A DNA stretch of 64,000 nt, taken from assembly GCA_965248715.1 (NCBI GenBank), contig CBDFKB010000006.1:198867-262866 (forward strand), read 5' to 3'. Below, piece by piece: positions 16,532-25,562 of the stretch. The stretch is from CBDFKB01 sp965248715 (GTDB lineage Bacteria > Pseudomonadota > Alphaproteobacteria > Rhizobiales > Rhizobiaceae). Every line of letters begins with the position of its first letter. The stretch's first letter is position 1. The position numbers and the translations under genes were made by a program. The notes below the pieces were generated by a model. That model did no database searches. It was not told where the DNA came from and saw only the letters and a list, made by a program, of their open reading frames with translations.

Positions 16532-17949
16532 GCATACCGGCGACCATTGGGCTTATCCATTTCATTGGCATTGGCGGTATTGGCATGAGCGGCATCGCCG
16601 AGGTATTGCACAATCTCGGCTATCGGGTGCAGGGTTCCGATATCGCTGACAGCAGCAATGTTAAACGGTTGCGGGCGAAAAATATCGCGGTGGCGGTGGG
16701 TCACAGCGCAGACAATCTGGGTGATGCGGCGGTGGTGGTCTATTCCACTGCGGTCAAACCGGATAATCTGGAAATTATCGCCGCGCATGAGCGCAAGATC
16801 CCGGTCGTGCGCCGGGCCGAGATGCTGGCCGAGTTGATGCGGTTCAAGAACGCGGTGGCGATCGGCGGCACCCACGGAAAGACCACCACCACCTCCATAG
16901 TTGGCGCTCTGCTGGAAGCAGGCGGGTTGGACCCAACCGTGATCAATGGCGGCATTATCAACGCGCTCGGCACCAATACCCGCATGGGTGGTGGCGAGTG
17001 GATGGTGGTCGAGGCTGATGAAAGCGATGGTACGTTTTTGAAATTGCCGGCCGACGTGGCGGTGGTGACCAATATCGATCCTGAACACCTCGATTACTAT
17101 GGTGATTTCGACCATGTGCGCGCCGCCTTCGACCAATTTGTTGGCAATGTGCCGTTCTACGGCTTTGGCGTGGTGTGTCTTGATCACCCCGAAGTACAAG
17201 CGCTGGTATCGCGCATATCGGAACGCCGTATGGTTACCTATGGCGCCAACCCGCAGGCCGATGTGCAGTTCTACAATGTGCGGGCCAAAGGCGCGTCAAC
17301 CTTGTTTGATGTGAGGATCGGCTCGCGCCGTGGCGAAGCGCCGGTCGAACTGCGTGATCTGCTGCTGCCGATGCCGGGCCAGCACAATCTCGCAAACGCG
17401 GCCGCGGCGATCACGGTTGCGTTTGAGCTCGGCGTCGATACCGATGCAATACGTTCCGGGCTGGCTGAGTTTTCCGGGGTCAGTCGCCGCTTTACCCATA
17501 CCGGAAGTTGGAACGGGGTGGAGATTTTTGACGATTACGGCCATCACCCGGTTGAAATCGCGGCGGCACTGAAGGCGGCCCGGCAAGCCGCAGAACGCAA
17601 AGTGATCGCGATCAAGCAGCCGCACCGCTTTACCCGGCTGCGTGATCTGTTTGAGGATTTCTGCGCTTGTTTCAACGCCGCCGACAAAGTGCTTGTAGCA
17701 CCGGTCTATCCTGCCGGCGAGGCGCCGATTGAAGGGTTCGACGCAGCAGCATTAGTGGCCGGATTGACAGCTGGCGGTCACAAGGACGCATCAAAGATCG
17801 ACGGACCGGATGCGATCGCGCCGATTATCCGCGCCTGTGCCGAGCCAGGCGATCTGGTGATTTTCCTTGGCGCCGGCAACATTAGCCAATGGGCGCATGC
17901 GCTGCCAGACGAATTGGCAAAAGGCGACCAAGGGGAGACGAAACCTTGA
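16528..17949 (+). CDS. murC: UDP-N-acetylmuramate: L-alanine ligase
   Basis: MurC attaches the first amino acid, L-alanine, to UDP-MurNAc. The 473-residue protein begins with a Rossmann domain (HFIGIGGIGMSG at about residues 11-22). The ATP loop GTHGKTTTTS follows near 114, EADESDG near 165 and DDYGHHPVE near 330; the last is a MurC signature. It starts in an ATGA overlap with murG and ends in a TTGA overlap with murB. Confidence 0.97.
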   Translation: MSIPATIGLIHFIGIGGIGMSGIAEVLHNLGYRVQGSDIADSSNVKRLRAKNIAVAVGHSADNLGDAAVVVYSTAVKPDNLEIIAAHERKIPVVRRAEMLAELMRFKNAVAIGGTHGKTTTTSIVGALLEAGGLDPTVINGGIINALGTNTRMGGGEWMVVEADESDGTFLKLPADVAVVTNIDPEHLDYYGDFDHVRAAFDQFVGNVPFYGFGVVCLDHPEVQALVSRISERRMVTYGANPQADVQFYNVRAKGASTLFDVRIGSRRGEAPVELRDLLLPMPGQHNLANAAAAITVAFELGVDTDAIRSGLAEFSGVSRRFTHTGSWNGVEIFDDYGHHPVEIAAALKAARQAAERKVIAIKQPHRFTRLRDLFEDFCACFNAADKVLVAPVYPAGEAPIEGFDAAALVAGLTAGGHKDASKIDGPDAIAPIIRACAEPGDLVIFLGAGNISQWAHALPDELAKGDQGETKP

Positions 17950-18884
17950 GTGGCCAGGAGTTGCTGGACAATCTGAGCGGGCGCTTCGGCAAAGTTCGCG
18001 GCCGGATCGTCGCCGACCAGCCGCTTGCGCCCTATACATGGTTTCGGGTCGGCGGGCCGGCCGACATCTGGTTTCAGCCGGCTGATTTCGAGGATTTGCA
18101 AACGTTTCTGCGCGCATTACCCGATGCGGTGCCGGTCACCGTGGTCGGTGTCGGCTCAAACCTGTTGGTGCGCGATGGCGGTATCGAGGGGGTGGTGATC
18201 CGGCTGTCGGCCAAGGGGTTCGGTTCGGTCGAACATTTAGGCGGCAACCGCCTTAGGGCCGGGGCTGCCGTACCTGACCGCAAACTTGCCGCCGCAGCGT
18301 TGGATGCCGGCATCGGCGGCTTTGCCTTTTATCACGGCATTCCAGGCAGCATCGGCGGCGCACTAAAAATGAACGCAGGCGCTAATGGCACCGAGACGAC
18401 GGAACGATTGGTCAAGGTGATAGCGGTTAATCGATCTGGCGAAAAGGTCGAACTGGCCCATCAGGCCATGGGCTATTCCTACCGCAAAAGCAATGCGCCG
18501 GATGGTTTGATATTCGCCGGCGCCGAGTTCCAAGGAGTGCCGGCAACCAAACAAGAAATCCACACGGCGATGGATGCAGTGCAACTACACCGCGAGACCG
18601 TGCAGCCCGTTCGCGAGAAAACCGGCGGTTCGACGTTTAAAAACCCACCCCGCGAGAGCGCTTGGAAACTGGTCGAGCGAGCCGGGATGCGCGGATTTCG
18701 GGTTGGCGATGCACAAATGTCGACCATGCATTGCAACTTTATGATCAATACCGGGGCCGCGAGCGCGCATGATTTGGAAACCCTTGGCGAAAAAGTTCGC
18801 CATAAGGTCTTGGAAAAAACCGGAATTCAGCTAGATTGGGAGATCAAACGCATCGGGCGATTTGCAGGCCACGCGGCCGATTGA
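17946..18884 (+). CDS. murB: UDP-N-acetylenolpyruvoylglucosamine reductase (TTG start)
   Basis: MurB reduces UDP-GlcNAc-enolpyruvate to UDP-MurNAc with NADPH and FAD. FAD-domain motifs are TWFRVGGPAD (near residue 34) and VGVGSNLLVRDGG (near 66). GSTFKNP follows near 228, with Ser229 the expected proton donor. The best start is TTG at 17946. It overlaps the murC stop by 4 bases and is preceded by AGGGGAG at 8-base spacing; this gives 312 residues. The frame stays open upstream, but that part lies within murC. A small hairpin-T run follows the gene. Confidence 0.93.
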   Translation: MSGQELLDNLSGRFGKVRGRIVADQPLAPYTWFRVGGPADIWFQPADFEDLQTFLRALPDAVPVTVVGVGSNLLVRDGGIEGVVIRLSAKGFGSVEHLGGNRLRAGAAVPDRKLAAAALDAGIGGFAFYHGIPGSIGGALKMNAGANGTETTERLVKVIAVNRSGEKVELAHQAMGYSYRKSNAPDGLIFAGAEFQGVPATKQEIHTAMDAVQLHRETVQPVREKTGGSTFKNPPRESAWKLVERAGMRGFRVGDAQMSTMHCNFMINTGAASAHDLETLGEKVRHKVLEKTGIQLDWEIKRIGRFAGHAAD

Positions 18885-18936
18885 GCCGATTTGACTATGG
18901 CGGCAAAGACAATCGTACACCGAAAGCGGCACAACA

Positions 18937-18959
18937 CCGGCAAAAAGCCGGGACTTTTT
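18937..18959 (+). terminator. Possible terminator between murB and ddl
   Basis: CCGGC, AAAAA, GCCGG, GAC and TTTTT follow each other 53 bases after the murB stop. The stem is only 5 bp, but the T run is correctly placed. The gap between murB and ddl (189 bases) is the longest within the cluster, so a transcript break and a new promoter for ddl-ftsQAZ are plausible. Confidence 0.4.
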
Positions 18960-19073
18960 CAGTAGCAGGGTAGCGATAAGTTCGTCTGTCGCGGGAGTTT
19001 TCCCCGCCGCGGGCGCGTTGCGATTCGAAATTCGGGTGCTTTAATCAGCGGCCGAAAGGTTGGGCTGATACTG

Positions 19074-20000
19074 ATGAAAAAGATCCACGTAGCGATGTTG
19101 ATGGGCGGATGGTCCTGTGAACGCGAAGTTTCGCTTTCATCGGGCAATTCATGTGCTGTTGCGCTGGAGGAGGCAGGCCACAATGTCACGCGGGTCGATG
19201 TTGACCGTGATGTTAGCTGCCAGCTCGCCGCACTCAATCCGGACGTTGTTTTCAACGCGCTGCACGGTCCGTTTGGCGAAGACGGCACGGTGCAGGGCAT
19301 TCTCGAATATCTCGGTATACCCTACACCCATTCCGGCGTACTGGCCTCGGCGTTGGCGATGGATAAAGCGCGCGCAAAAATCATTGCCAAAGCGGCCGGG
19401 GTGCCGATTGCCCTGTCAAAAGTGATGCACCGGTTGGAAGTGGCTGAAAAGCACGTCATGACCCCGCCTTATGTGGTCAAACCAGTGTGTGAGGGGTCTA
19501 GTTTCGGGGTGCTGATCGTTGGCGAGGACCGCTCGACGCCCCCGCAGGAACTATACTCCGACAGTTGGCCCTATGACGATCAGGTAATGGTCGAACGCTA
19601 CATTGCCGGCCGTGAATTGACCTGCACGGTAATGGGCAATGTGGCGCTCGGCGTTACCGAAATCATCCCGGTTGGCGAAGGGTTCTACGATTTTGACGCT
19701 AAGTACCGGCCCGGCGGATCAAAACACGTCATTCCAGCCGAAATTAAACCAAATATTTACCAAAAGATTCAGACACTGTCGTTACAGGCACACTTGGCGA
19801 TCGGGTGCAGGGGAGTAAGTCGGTCCGACTTCCGACTGGACGACGGATTGATGGGCACGGGCGAGTTGATTTGGCTCGAGGTTAACACCCAACCCGGCAT
19901 GACGCCGACCTCCTTGGTTCCGGAATCCGCCGCCCATGCCGGGCACTCGTTTGTCGAACTGTTGGAATGGATGCTGGAGGACGCCAGTTGCTGCCGATAA
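19074..20000 (+). CDS. ddl: D-alanine: D-alanine ligase
   Basis: This ATP-grasp enzyme joins two D-alanines for MurF. The 308-residue protein starts KKIHVAMLMGGWSCEREVSLSSG, the usual Ddl N-terminus. It contains NALHGPFGEDG (near residue 62), IPYTHSGVLASALAMDK and the PVCEGSSFGV ATP-binding segment. The motif EVNTQPGMTPTSLVPE near the end holds the metal and D-Ala ligands. ftsQ begins inside its last codons. Confidence 0.96.
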   Translation: MKKIHVAMLMGGWSCEREVSLSSGNSCAVALEEAGHNVTRVDVDRDVSCQLAALNPDVVFNALHGPFGEDGTVQGILEYLGIPYTHSGVLASALAMDKARAKIIAKAAGVPIALSKVMHRLEVAEKHVMTPPYVVKPVCEGSSFGVLIVGEDRSTPPQELYSDSWPYDDQVMVERYIAGRELTCTVMGNVALGVTEIIPVGEGFYDFDAKYRPGGSKHVIPAEIKPNIYQKIQTLSLQAHLAIGCRGVSRSDFRLDDGLMGTGELIWLEVNTQPGMTPTSLVPESAAHAGHSFVELLEWMLEDASCCR

Positions 20001-20893
20001 CAGGCAATAGCAAAACCAAACGATCGGCCGTAGCGGAGCAATCTGCGCGCGGCGGCATCGTGCTGCCAAAATTTCTGCGCCGGCCGGTACGTTTGGTGCG
20101 GCGCGCGGTGGAAAACGGCAGCCTGGTCCATGCGCTGGCGATGCCGGCGCTGGTGCTCGGTGTGATTTTGCTGGCCGGCATCGCCGGTTCGGTCGCCGGC
20201 AACAAGATCCTCGCTTATAGCGACCGCGCGCTTTCCGCATCTGGCCTGCGGGTACGCTCGATCCAGGTCGAAGGCAATCACGAGGTCTCCAAGCTCGACG
20301 TGCTGCAAAGCGTTGGCTTCGGCGATCGATCGATGATCGCAATCAATGTCGGTGATATTCGTGGCAAGATCCGCAACCTGGCATGGGTGCGCGATGCCAC
20401 CGTGCGCAAGATTTACCCTGGAACATTGAGCGTGGCGATCAAGGAGCGCGCGCCGTTTGCAATCTGGCAACACGGCTCGCAACTGACTTTGGTCGCGCAG
20501 GACGGACAACCGATCGCGCCTTATGACAGCCGGTTCGCCGACTTGCCGCTGGTGGTCGGTGAGGGCGCGGCAAAACGCGCCGCCGGGTTTATCGCGGTAA
20601 TTGCCCGGTTCGGTGAAATTGCACCCAAGGTCCGCGCCTATATTCGTGTTGCCGATCGGCGTTGGAACCTGCAATTGACCAATGGCATGACGATAAATCT
20701 GCCCAGCGCGGGTCAACAGGCGGCACTGTTGGAATTGTCCGCACTTGCCCGCGAAAACGATCTGCTGGCCCGCGATGTGGCGATTGTCGATATGCGCCTT
20801 AGTGACCGGCTGGTGATTAGGCCGCGGCCCAAGCCGGCCGAAACCAACATCGAGGCCCATGCCGGGCAGTCGAAGCAGGAGGCCAAGCTGTGA
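19988..20893 (+). CDS. ftsQ: Cell division protein FtsQ
   Basis: FtsQ is a bitopic divisome protein that recruits FtsL and FtsB. It has a basic cytoplasmic N-terminus, one transmembrane helix (about residues 43-65) and a POTRA domain beginning LRVRSIQVEGNHEVSKLDVL, followed by the beta domain. TTG at 19988 is preceded by GGAGG at 7-base spacing and gives 301 residues, overlapping ddl by 13 bases. ATG at 19967 is the alternative start, with a weaker binding site. The stop overlaps the ftsA GTG start (GTGA). Confidence 0.92.
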   Translation: MLPITGNSKTKRSAVAEQSARGGIVLPKFLRRPVRLVRRAVENGSLVHALAMPALVLGVILLAGIAGSVAGNKILAYSDRALSASGLRVRSIQVEGNHEVSKLDVLQSVGFGDRSMIAINVGDIRGKIRNLAWVRDATVRKIYPGTLSVAIKERAPFAIWQHGSQLTLVAQDGQPIAPYDSRFADLPLVVGEGAAKRAAGFIAVIARFGEIAPKVRAYIRVADRRWNLQLTNGMTINLPSAGQQAALLELSALARENDLLARDVAIVDMRLSDRLVIRPRPKPAETNIEAHAGQSKQEAKL

Positions 20894-22218
20894 GCTTCCT
20901 GCGCAATTCCGGTTTTTTACCGCGCATCCGCCCATTGTCGCGTAAACGGCCGAGCATTGTCACCGTGCTCGACATCGGCACTTCGAAACTGTGTTGCCTG
21001 ATCGCCCGACTAACGCCGCGCCACGAAAGCGATATTTTGCCGGGCCGCACCCATGAAATCGAAGTGCTCGGCATCGGCCATCAGCGCTCGCGCGGCATCA
21101 AATGCGGCAAGGTCGATGATGTGGCAGCGGCCGAACAAGCGATCAGGCGTTGCGTCGATGCGGCTGAGAAAATGGCCGATGTGACGGTCGATTCGCTAAT
21201 TGTCAACGTTTCGTCCGGGCGCATCGCCAGCGAGGCGTTTACCGCCAACGTGTCGCTTGGCGGCAATGAGGTCGAGGCTGCCGATATCGTGCGGGTGTTG
21301 AACGCCGGCGCCGAAGCGACGCTGACCTCGGAACGCACGGTTATCCATTCGATCCCGATCGGATACTCGTTGGACGGCGATGCCGGCATCCGCGATCCGC
21401 GGGCCATGTTTGGCGATAGCCTTGGCGTCAATATGCATGTGGTCTCCAGCGAGCATGGACCGCTGCGCAATCTCGAACTAGCGGTCAATAAGGGCCATTT
21501 ATCGGTCGAGGGCATGGTCGCAACCCCTTATGCCAGTGGATTGGCAGCATTGGTCGAAGACGAGGCGGAGATGGGCTGCGCCTGCATAGATATGGGCGGC
21601 GGCACCACCACGATTTCGATCTTCATCGAAGGCAGGTTCGTCTACACCGATGCCCTCACGCTCGGTGGTATCCATGTCACCAACGATATCGCGCGCGGGC
21701 TTTCGACCCGTATCGACGACGCAGAAAAGCTCAAGGTGCGCCATGGTTCGGCGTTGGCTGGAACCGCCGATGACCACGACATTATCATGGTGCCGCCGAT
21801 CGGCGAGGACGAGCGCGACCTGCCCTATCAGGTTTCCAAGGCGCAATTGACCCGCATCATCCGGCCACGGATCGAGGAAACCCTGGAAATGCTGCGCGAC
21901 CGGTTAAACCGGTCGGGTTTTGCCGGTGCGGTCGGTAAGCGTTTGGTTTTGACCGGCGGCGGCGCTCAGATGACCGGGGTCGCCGAGGTGGCGCGGCGGA
22001 TATTGGCGCGCAATGTACGGATCGGCCGGCCAATGGGCGCGCGCGGTCTGCCGGAGGCGCGCAAGGGCCCGGCGTTTTCGACCGCAGTCGGTTTGTTGAT
22101 CTATCCGCAGCATGCGGAAATCGAGAGTTTCGCAACCCATCGTCCAACCGTGCTTAGCCGAAGCAGCGCCGGTGGCGCATTCGGCCGGGTCGGGCGTTGG
22201 TTGAAGGAAAGTTTTTAG
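20890..22218 (+). CDS. ftsA: Cell division protein FtsA
   Basis: FtsA is the actin-like protein that ties FtsZ filaments to the membrane. The 442-residue protein has the phosphate-1 motif VLDIGTSKLCCLIAR near residue 26, the SHS2 domain (1C) with GIGHQRSRGIKCG, and the phosphate-2 motif CACIDMGGGTTTISIF near 234. GRWLKESF at the C-terminus is an amphipathic helix, the usual membrane anchor. It begins with GTG inside the ftsQ stop. ftsZ follows after 75 bases. Confidence 0.97.
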   Translation: MSFLRNSGFLPRIRPLSRKRPSIVTVLDIGTSKLCCLIARLTPRHESDILPGRTHEIEVLGIGHQRSRGIKCGKVDDVAAAEQAIRRCVDAAEKMADVTVDSLIVNVSSGRIASEAFTANVSLGGNEVEAADIVRVLNAGAEATLTSERTVIHSIPIGYSLDGDAGIRDPRAMFGDSLGVNMHVVSSEHGPLRNLELAVNKGHLSVEGMVATPYASGLAALVEDEAEMGCACIDMGGGTTTISIFIEGRFVYTDALTLGGIHVTNDIARGLSTRIDDAEKLKVRHGSALAGTADDHDIIMVPPIGEDERDLPYQVSKAQLTRIIRPRIEETLEMLRDRLNRSGFAGAVGKRLVLTGGGAQMTGVAEVARRILARNVRIGRPMGARGLPEARKGPAFSTAVGLLIYPQHAEIESFATHRPTVLSRSSAGGAFGRVGRWLKESF

Positions 22219-22293
22219 CAATTCCGGCGCTATCGCGCTGGATCAAGGGCACTCGGAGTGAGGCTGAATGCCCGCAATACGGAGAAATCTAGG

Positions 22294-24081
22294 ATGACGA
22301 TCAATCTTCAAAAACCCGATATTACTGAACTGAAACCGAAGATCACTGTATTTGGGGTCGGCGGCGGCGGCGGTAATGCGGTCAACAATATGATTACCGG
22401 CGGTTTGGAGGGCGTGGAGTTCGTGGTCGCCAATACCGATGCCCAGGCGCTGACCATGTCGCAGGCTGAAAAGGTCGTGCAAATGGGGGTGGCGGTTACC
22501 GAGGGGCTCGGCGCCGGTTCGCAACCCGAGGTTGGACGCTCGGCGGCGGAGGAATGCATCGACGAAATCCGTGATTTCCTCAACGGCACTCACATGGCGT
22601 TCGTAACTGCGGGCATGGGCGGAGGCACTGGCACCGGCGCAGCGCCAGTGGTTGCCAGAGCGGCGCGTGAACTCGGCATCCTCACCGTCGGCGTTGTCAC
22701 AAAACCGTTCGATTTCGAAGGCAAACGGCGTATGGCGACGGCTGAAACCGGTATCACTGAACTTGGCCAGAACGTGGACACGTTGATTGTGATCCCGAAC
22801 CAGAACCTATTCCGCATCGCCAATGACAAGACCACGTTTGCCGATGCGTTCAGTATGGCCGATCAGGTGCTATATTCCGGTGTTGCATGCATCACCGACC
22901 TGATGGTCAAGGAAGGGCTGATCAATCTCGATTTCGCCGATGTGCGCTCGGTGATGCGGGAAATGGGCCGGGCCATGATGGGCACCGGCGAAGCGACCGG
23001 CGAAGGCCGGGCGATGCAGGCGGCAGAAGCAGCGATTTCCAACCCGCTGCTGGACGAAACCACGATGCGTGGCGCGCAAGGTTTGCTGATTTCGATCACC
23101 GGCGGCTGCGACCTGACCTTGTTTGAGGTCGATGAGGCGGCGACCCGTATTCGCGAAGAGGTCGATGCCGACGCCAACATTATTCTCGGTGCCACGTTTG
23201 ATGAAGGCCTGGAAGGAGTAATTAGGGTCTCGGTGGTGGCGACCGGGCTGGAAAACGGTGCTGGCGTAGCAACCCAATCTGGACATTCTGCCAGCGTTCT
23301 AACCGGGCGCCAACTAGGAGATGGGTTGGCGATAACTCCCGGCCGACCGGGAAGACAGATACCTCTGGCTGCTACCAACCAACAACGCCCAACTGCCGAC
23401 GCGACCAAGGTTGCGCAAGAACACAAAGGCGCCGAAATAGCACACTCGCTTGAAATTTCCGTGGCTGATAGTGGCCCTGTGCTTGGATCCCAGGGCATCG
23501 AATTGCAGCGTTTTAAACCGGAACAGGAAATGTTTGATGATGCCGCACTCGAAGACGAGTTCCGCGCGGCGTTAGAAGAAGAGCTTATGCCCCCGGGCAG
23601 TCCTTATATCCCGCCCAAGCCAACGATGCCGCATGGGGCGGTCCGCAACACCCTTATACCAGCGGTCGAGGAATTTCCGCCAACGGTCATGGCTGAACTC
23701 ACACGCAGGACCAACAGTGCTGCAACCGAGGAAGAAACTGGCGGGGCCAAAGGCTTGCTGCGACGGCTGAAATCAGGCTTTGGCGGCCGCGAGGAAAGTT
23801 TTGCCGGCCTGGATATGGCCAACGCGGCGGCAATGGCGCCCCAGGAACCGGTTCCAGACCTTGGCGATCCGGTGGTGCCGCCGATGGCGGCACCACCACA
23901 ACGCTTGGAGCAGGTAATGCCGGAAACAGCGCAGATCGCGCCGGCGCGTGAAGACAACAATCCCTACGCGCCAAAAAGGACCGGTCTCGACCTGCATGGC
24001 CGAATCGCGACGACGGAAAAATCGGCCAATGAAGAAGATCAACTTGATATCCCGGCGTTTTTGCGCAGACAGGCGACATGA
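22294..24081 (+). CDS. ftsZ: Cell division protein FtsZ
   Basis: FtsZ is the tubulin-like GTPase that forms the Z ring. Starting at ATG 22294 (GGAG at 9 bases) gives 595 residues. The GTP-binding glycine motif GGGTGTG is at about 109-115, VFGVGGGGGNAV lies near the start and NTDAQAL follows. The protein has the long, variable C-terminal linker of Rhizobiales FtsZ (about residues 330-580, rich in Pro, Glu and Ala). It ends with the conserved peptide DIPAFLRRQ, which binds FtsA and other partners. A GTG-initiated frame 36 bases upstream is unlikely. Confidence 0.97.
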   Translation: MTINLQKPDITELKPKITVFGVGGGGGNAVNNMITGGLEGVEFVVANTDAQALTMSQAEKVVQMGVAVTEGLGAGSQPEVGRSAAEECIDEIRDFLNGTHMAFVTAGMGGGTGTGAAPVVARAARELGILTVGVVTKPFDFEGKRRMATAETGITELGQNVDTLIVIPNQNLFRIANDKTTFADAFSMADQVLYSGVACITDLMVKEGLINLDFADVRSVMREMGRAMMGTGEATGEGRAMQAAEAAISNPLLDETTMRGAQGLLISITGGCDLTLFEVDEAATRIREEVDADANIILGATFDEGLEGVIRVSVVATGLENGAGVATQSGHSASVLTGRQLGDGLAITPGRPGRQIPLAATNQQRPTADATKVAQEHKGAEIAHSLEISVADSGPVLGSQGIELQRFKPEQEMFDDAALEDEFRAALEEELMPPGSPYIPPKPTMPHGAVRNTLIPAVEEFPPTVMAELTRRTNSAATEEETGGAKGLLRRLKSGFGGREESFAGLDMANAAAMAPQEPVPDLGDPVVPPMAAPPQRLEQVMPETAQIAPAREDNNPYAPKRTGLDLHGRIATTEKSANEEDQLDIPAFLRRQAT

Positions 24082-24350
24082 ATCGCACCAAACGGTGGAA
24101 ACATTTCGCTTTTACCGCCTTGACGCGATTGCGAGGATTAATCGTTAAGGCTATGGAATGTAGCCAGAAAACCATTGCCACACCATATCTGCGTCCGTAA
24201 CATTGGGTAAGAAAGCGTGATTTGGCCCAGGGTTGTACTGCCGGTATGGTCGCGCCAACGACAAGCCGAAAAATCGGCAGGCATATTCGGGGCAGGGATT
24301 GGACATAATTGTGAGCCAGCTGCCGAGTAGCGAGTAAGACAGGTGGCTCA
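24082..24350 (+). other. Non-coding region between ftsZ and lpxC
   Basis: These 269 bases show no coding pattern. TTGGAC followed by TAATTG near 24296-24312 is the best promoter-like pair upstream of lpxC, but the match is weak. There is no clear terminator for ftsZ. Confidence 0.3.
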
Positions 24351-25307
24351 ATGGGGATTGACGTGCTGGAATACCAGACGACTCTCGGTGACAAAGTTGA
24401 AGTAAAAGGGGTTGGCGTTCACTTCGGCAAATCCGCTTCAATGACACTCCTTCCGGCAGATTCTGGAACCGGAATCGTATTTAACCGAACAGATATCTAC
24501 ACAGCGACTTCCGGAGATATTCCGGCGGTGGTGGATTCGGTCGGCTCTACTGATCTGTGCACGGTTCTCGGTGATCCTTCTTCGGTATTCGTCAGCACGG
24601 TCGAACATTTGATGGCGGCTTTGCGCGCACTTAATGTTGACAATGTGATTGTCGAACTGGACGGACCGGAAGTGCCGGTAATGGACGGCAGTTCGGAAAC
24701 CTTCGTAGATTGCATCAAGCAAGCCGGGATCAAGACATTGTCTTCCCGGCGTTGTTATATCCGGGTCAAGAAACCGATCCGCGTCGATATGGGCGCTTCT
24801 TGGGGCGAATTTGTACCTTACGAAGGAACTCGGTTCGAGATCGAAATCGACTTTGACAATGATTTGATCGGCCGCCAGGCATTTAATTCCGATTTGACCC
24901 CCGACATTTTTTGCAAGGAATTGTCGCGCGCGCGCACCTTCGGCTTCATGAAGGATGTAGAGCGCCTTTGGGCCGCCGGCTACGCGCTTGGCTCATCGCT
25001 GGAAAATTCGGTAGTAATCGGCGACGACAATACGGTGATCAATCCGGAAGGGCTTAGATTTAGCGACGAATTCGTTCGCCACAAAGCGCTCGACGCGGTG
25101 GGCGATTTGGCGCTGGCTGGGGTGCCAATCCTCGGCTGTTACCGCTCTTACCGCGGCGGCCATAAACTTAACGCATTGGTATTGCGGGCACTTTTGGGCG
25201 AGAAAGACGCGTTCGAATTTGTCGAAACCCGTGGCCGGGTTCGTTCCGTTGGACATGCCGAGTTGGTGGCAATTAGCGCGCCGGCCTATGCGGCGATGAA
25301 ATCCTGA
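24351..25307 (+). CDS. lpxC: UDP-3-O-acyl-N-acetylglucosamine deacetylase
   Basis: LpxC is the zinc enzyme for the first committed step of lipid A synthesis. The 318-residue protein carries TVEHLMAAL, with zinc ligand His86, and HKALDAVGDLAL, with His244 and Asp248. GVGVHFGK near residue 24 replaces the common GVGLHSG. ARTFGFMKDVERL is also typical. Its place directly after ftsZ is normal for Rhizobiales. It shows that this organism makes lipid A. Confidence 0.96.
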   Translation: MGIDVLEYQTTLGDKVEVKGVGVHFGKSASMTLLPADSGTGIVFNRTDIYTATSGDIPAVVDSVGSTDLCTVLGDPSSVFVSTVEHLMAALRALNVDNVIVELDGPEVPVMDGSSETFVDCIKQAGIKTLSSRRCYIRVKKPIRVDMGASWGEFVPYEGTRFEIEIDFDNDLIGRQAFNSDLTPDIFCKELSRARTFGFMKDVERLWAAGYALGSSLENSVVIGDDNTVINPEGLRFSDEFVRHKALDAVGDLALAGVPILGCYRSYRGGHKLNALVLRALLGEKDAFEFVETRGRVRSVGHAELVAISAPAYAAMKS

Positions 25308-25562
25308 TCGGGTTGGCCGCGCGAATATTTACCCTGAACTAGATTGTATCGGATTCTGCCTTGAAATAGTGCGGTTTTGCATGCAATCGGTTTGGCGTTG
25401 GGGCGATTTTGCGCTAGATTGCAAGGGGTGAAAGCCGCGCGGTAGTGCGGCTGAGTGAAAATCAACAAGCTGGCGGCATCGTAAAGCGAATGCGGCCGGC
25501 GTTTTGTGCTGAATGAACTGGACCGCCAGAATGTTGTTGGTGTCTGGCCGGGGAAGTTGAAA
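25308..25562 (+). other. Non-coding region upstream of bamD
   Basis: These bases contain a short inverted repeat (GCCGC ... GCGGC) near 25433 without a T run and no recognisable gene. The bamD promoter should lie here. Confidence 0.3.
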
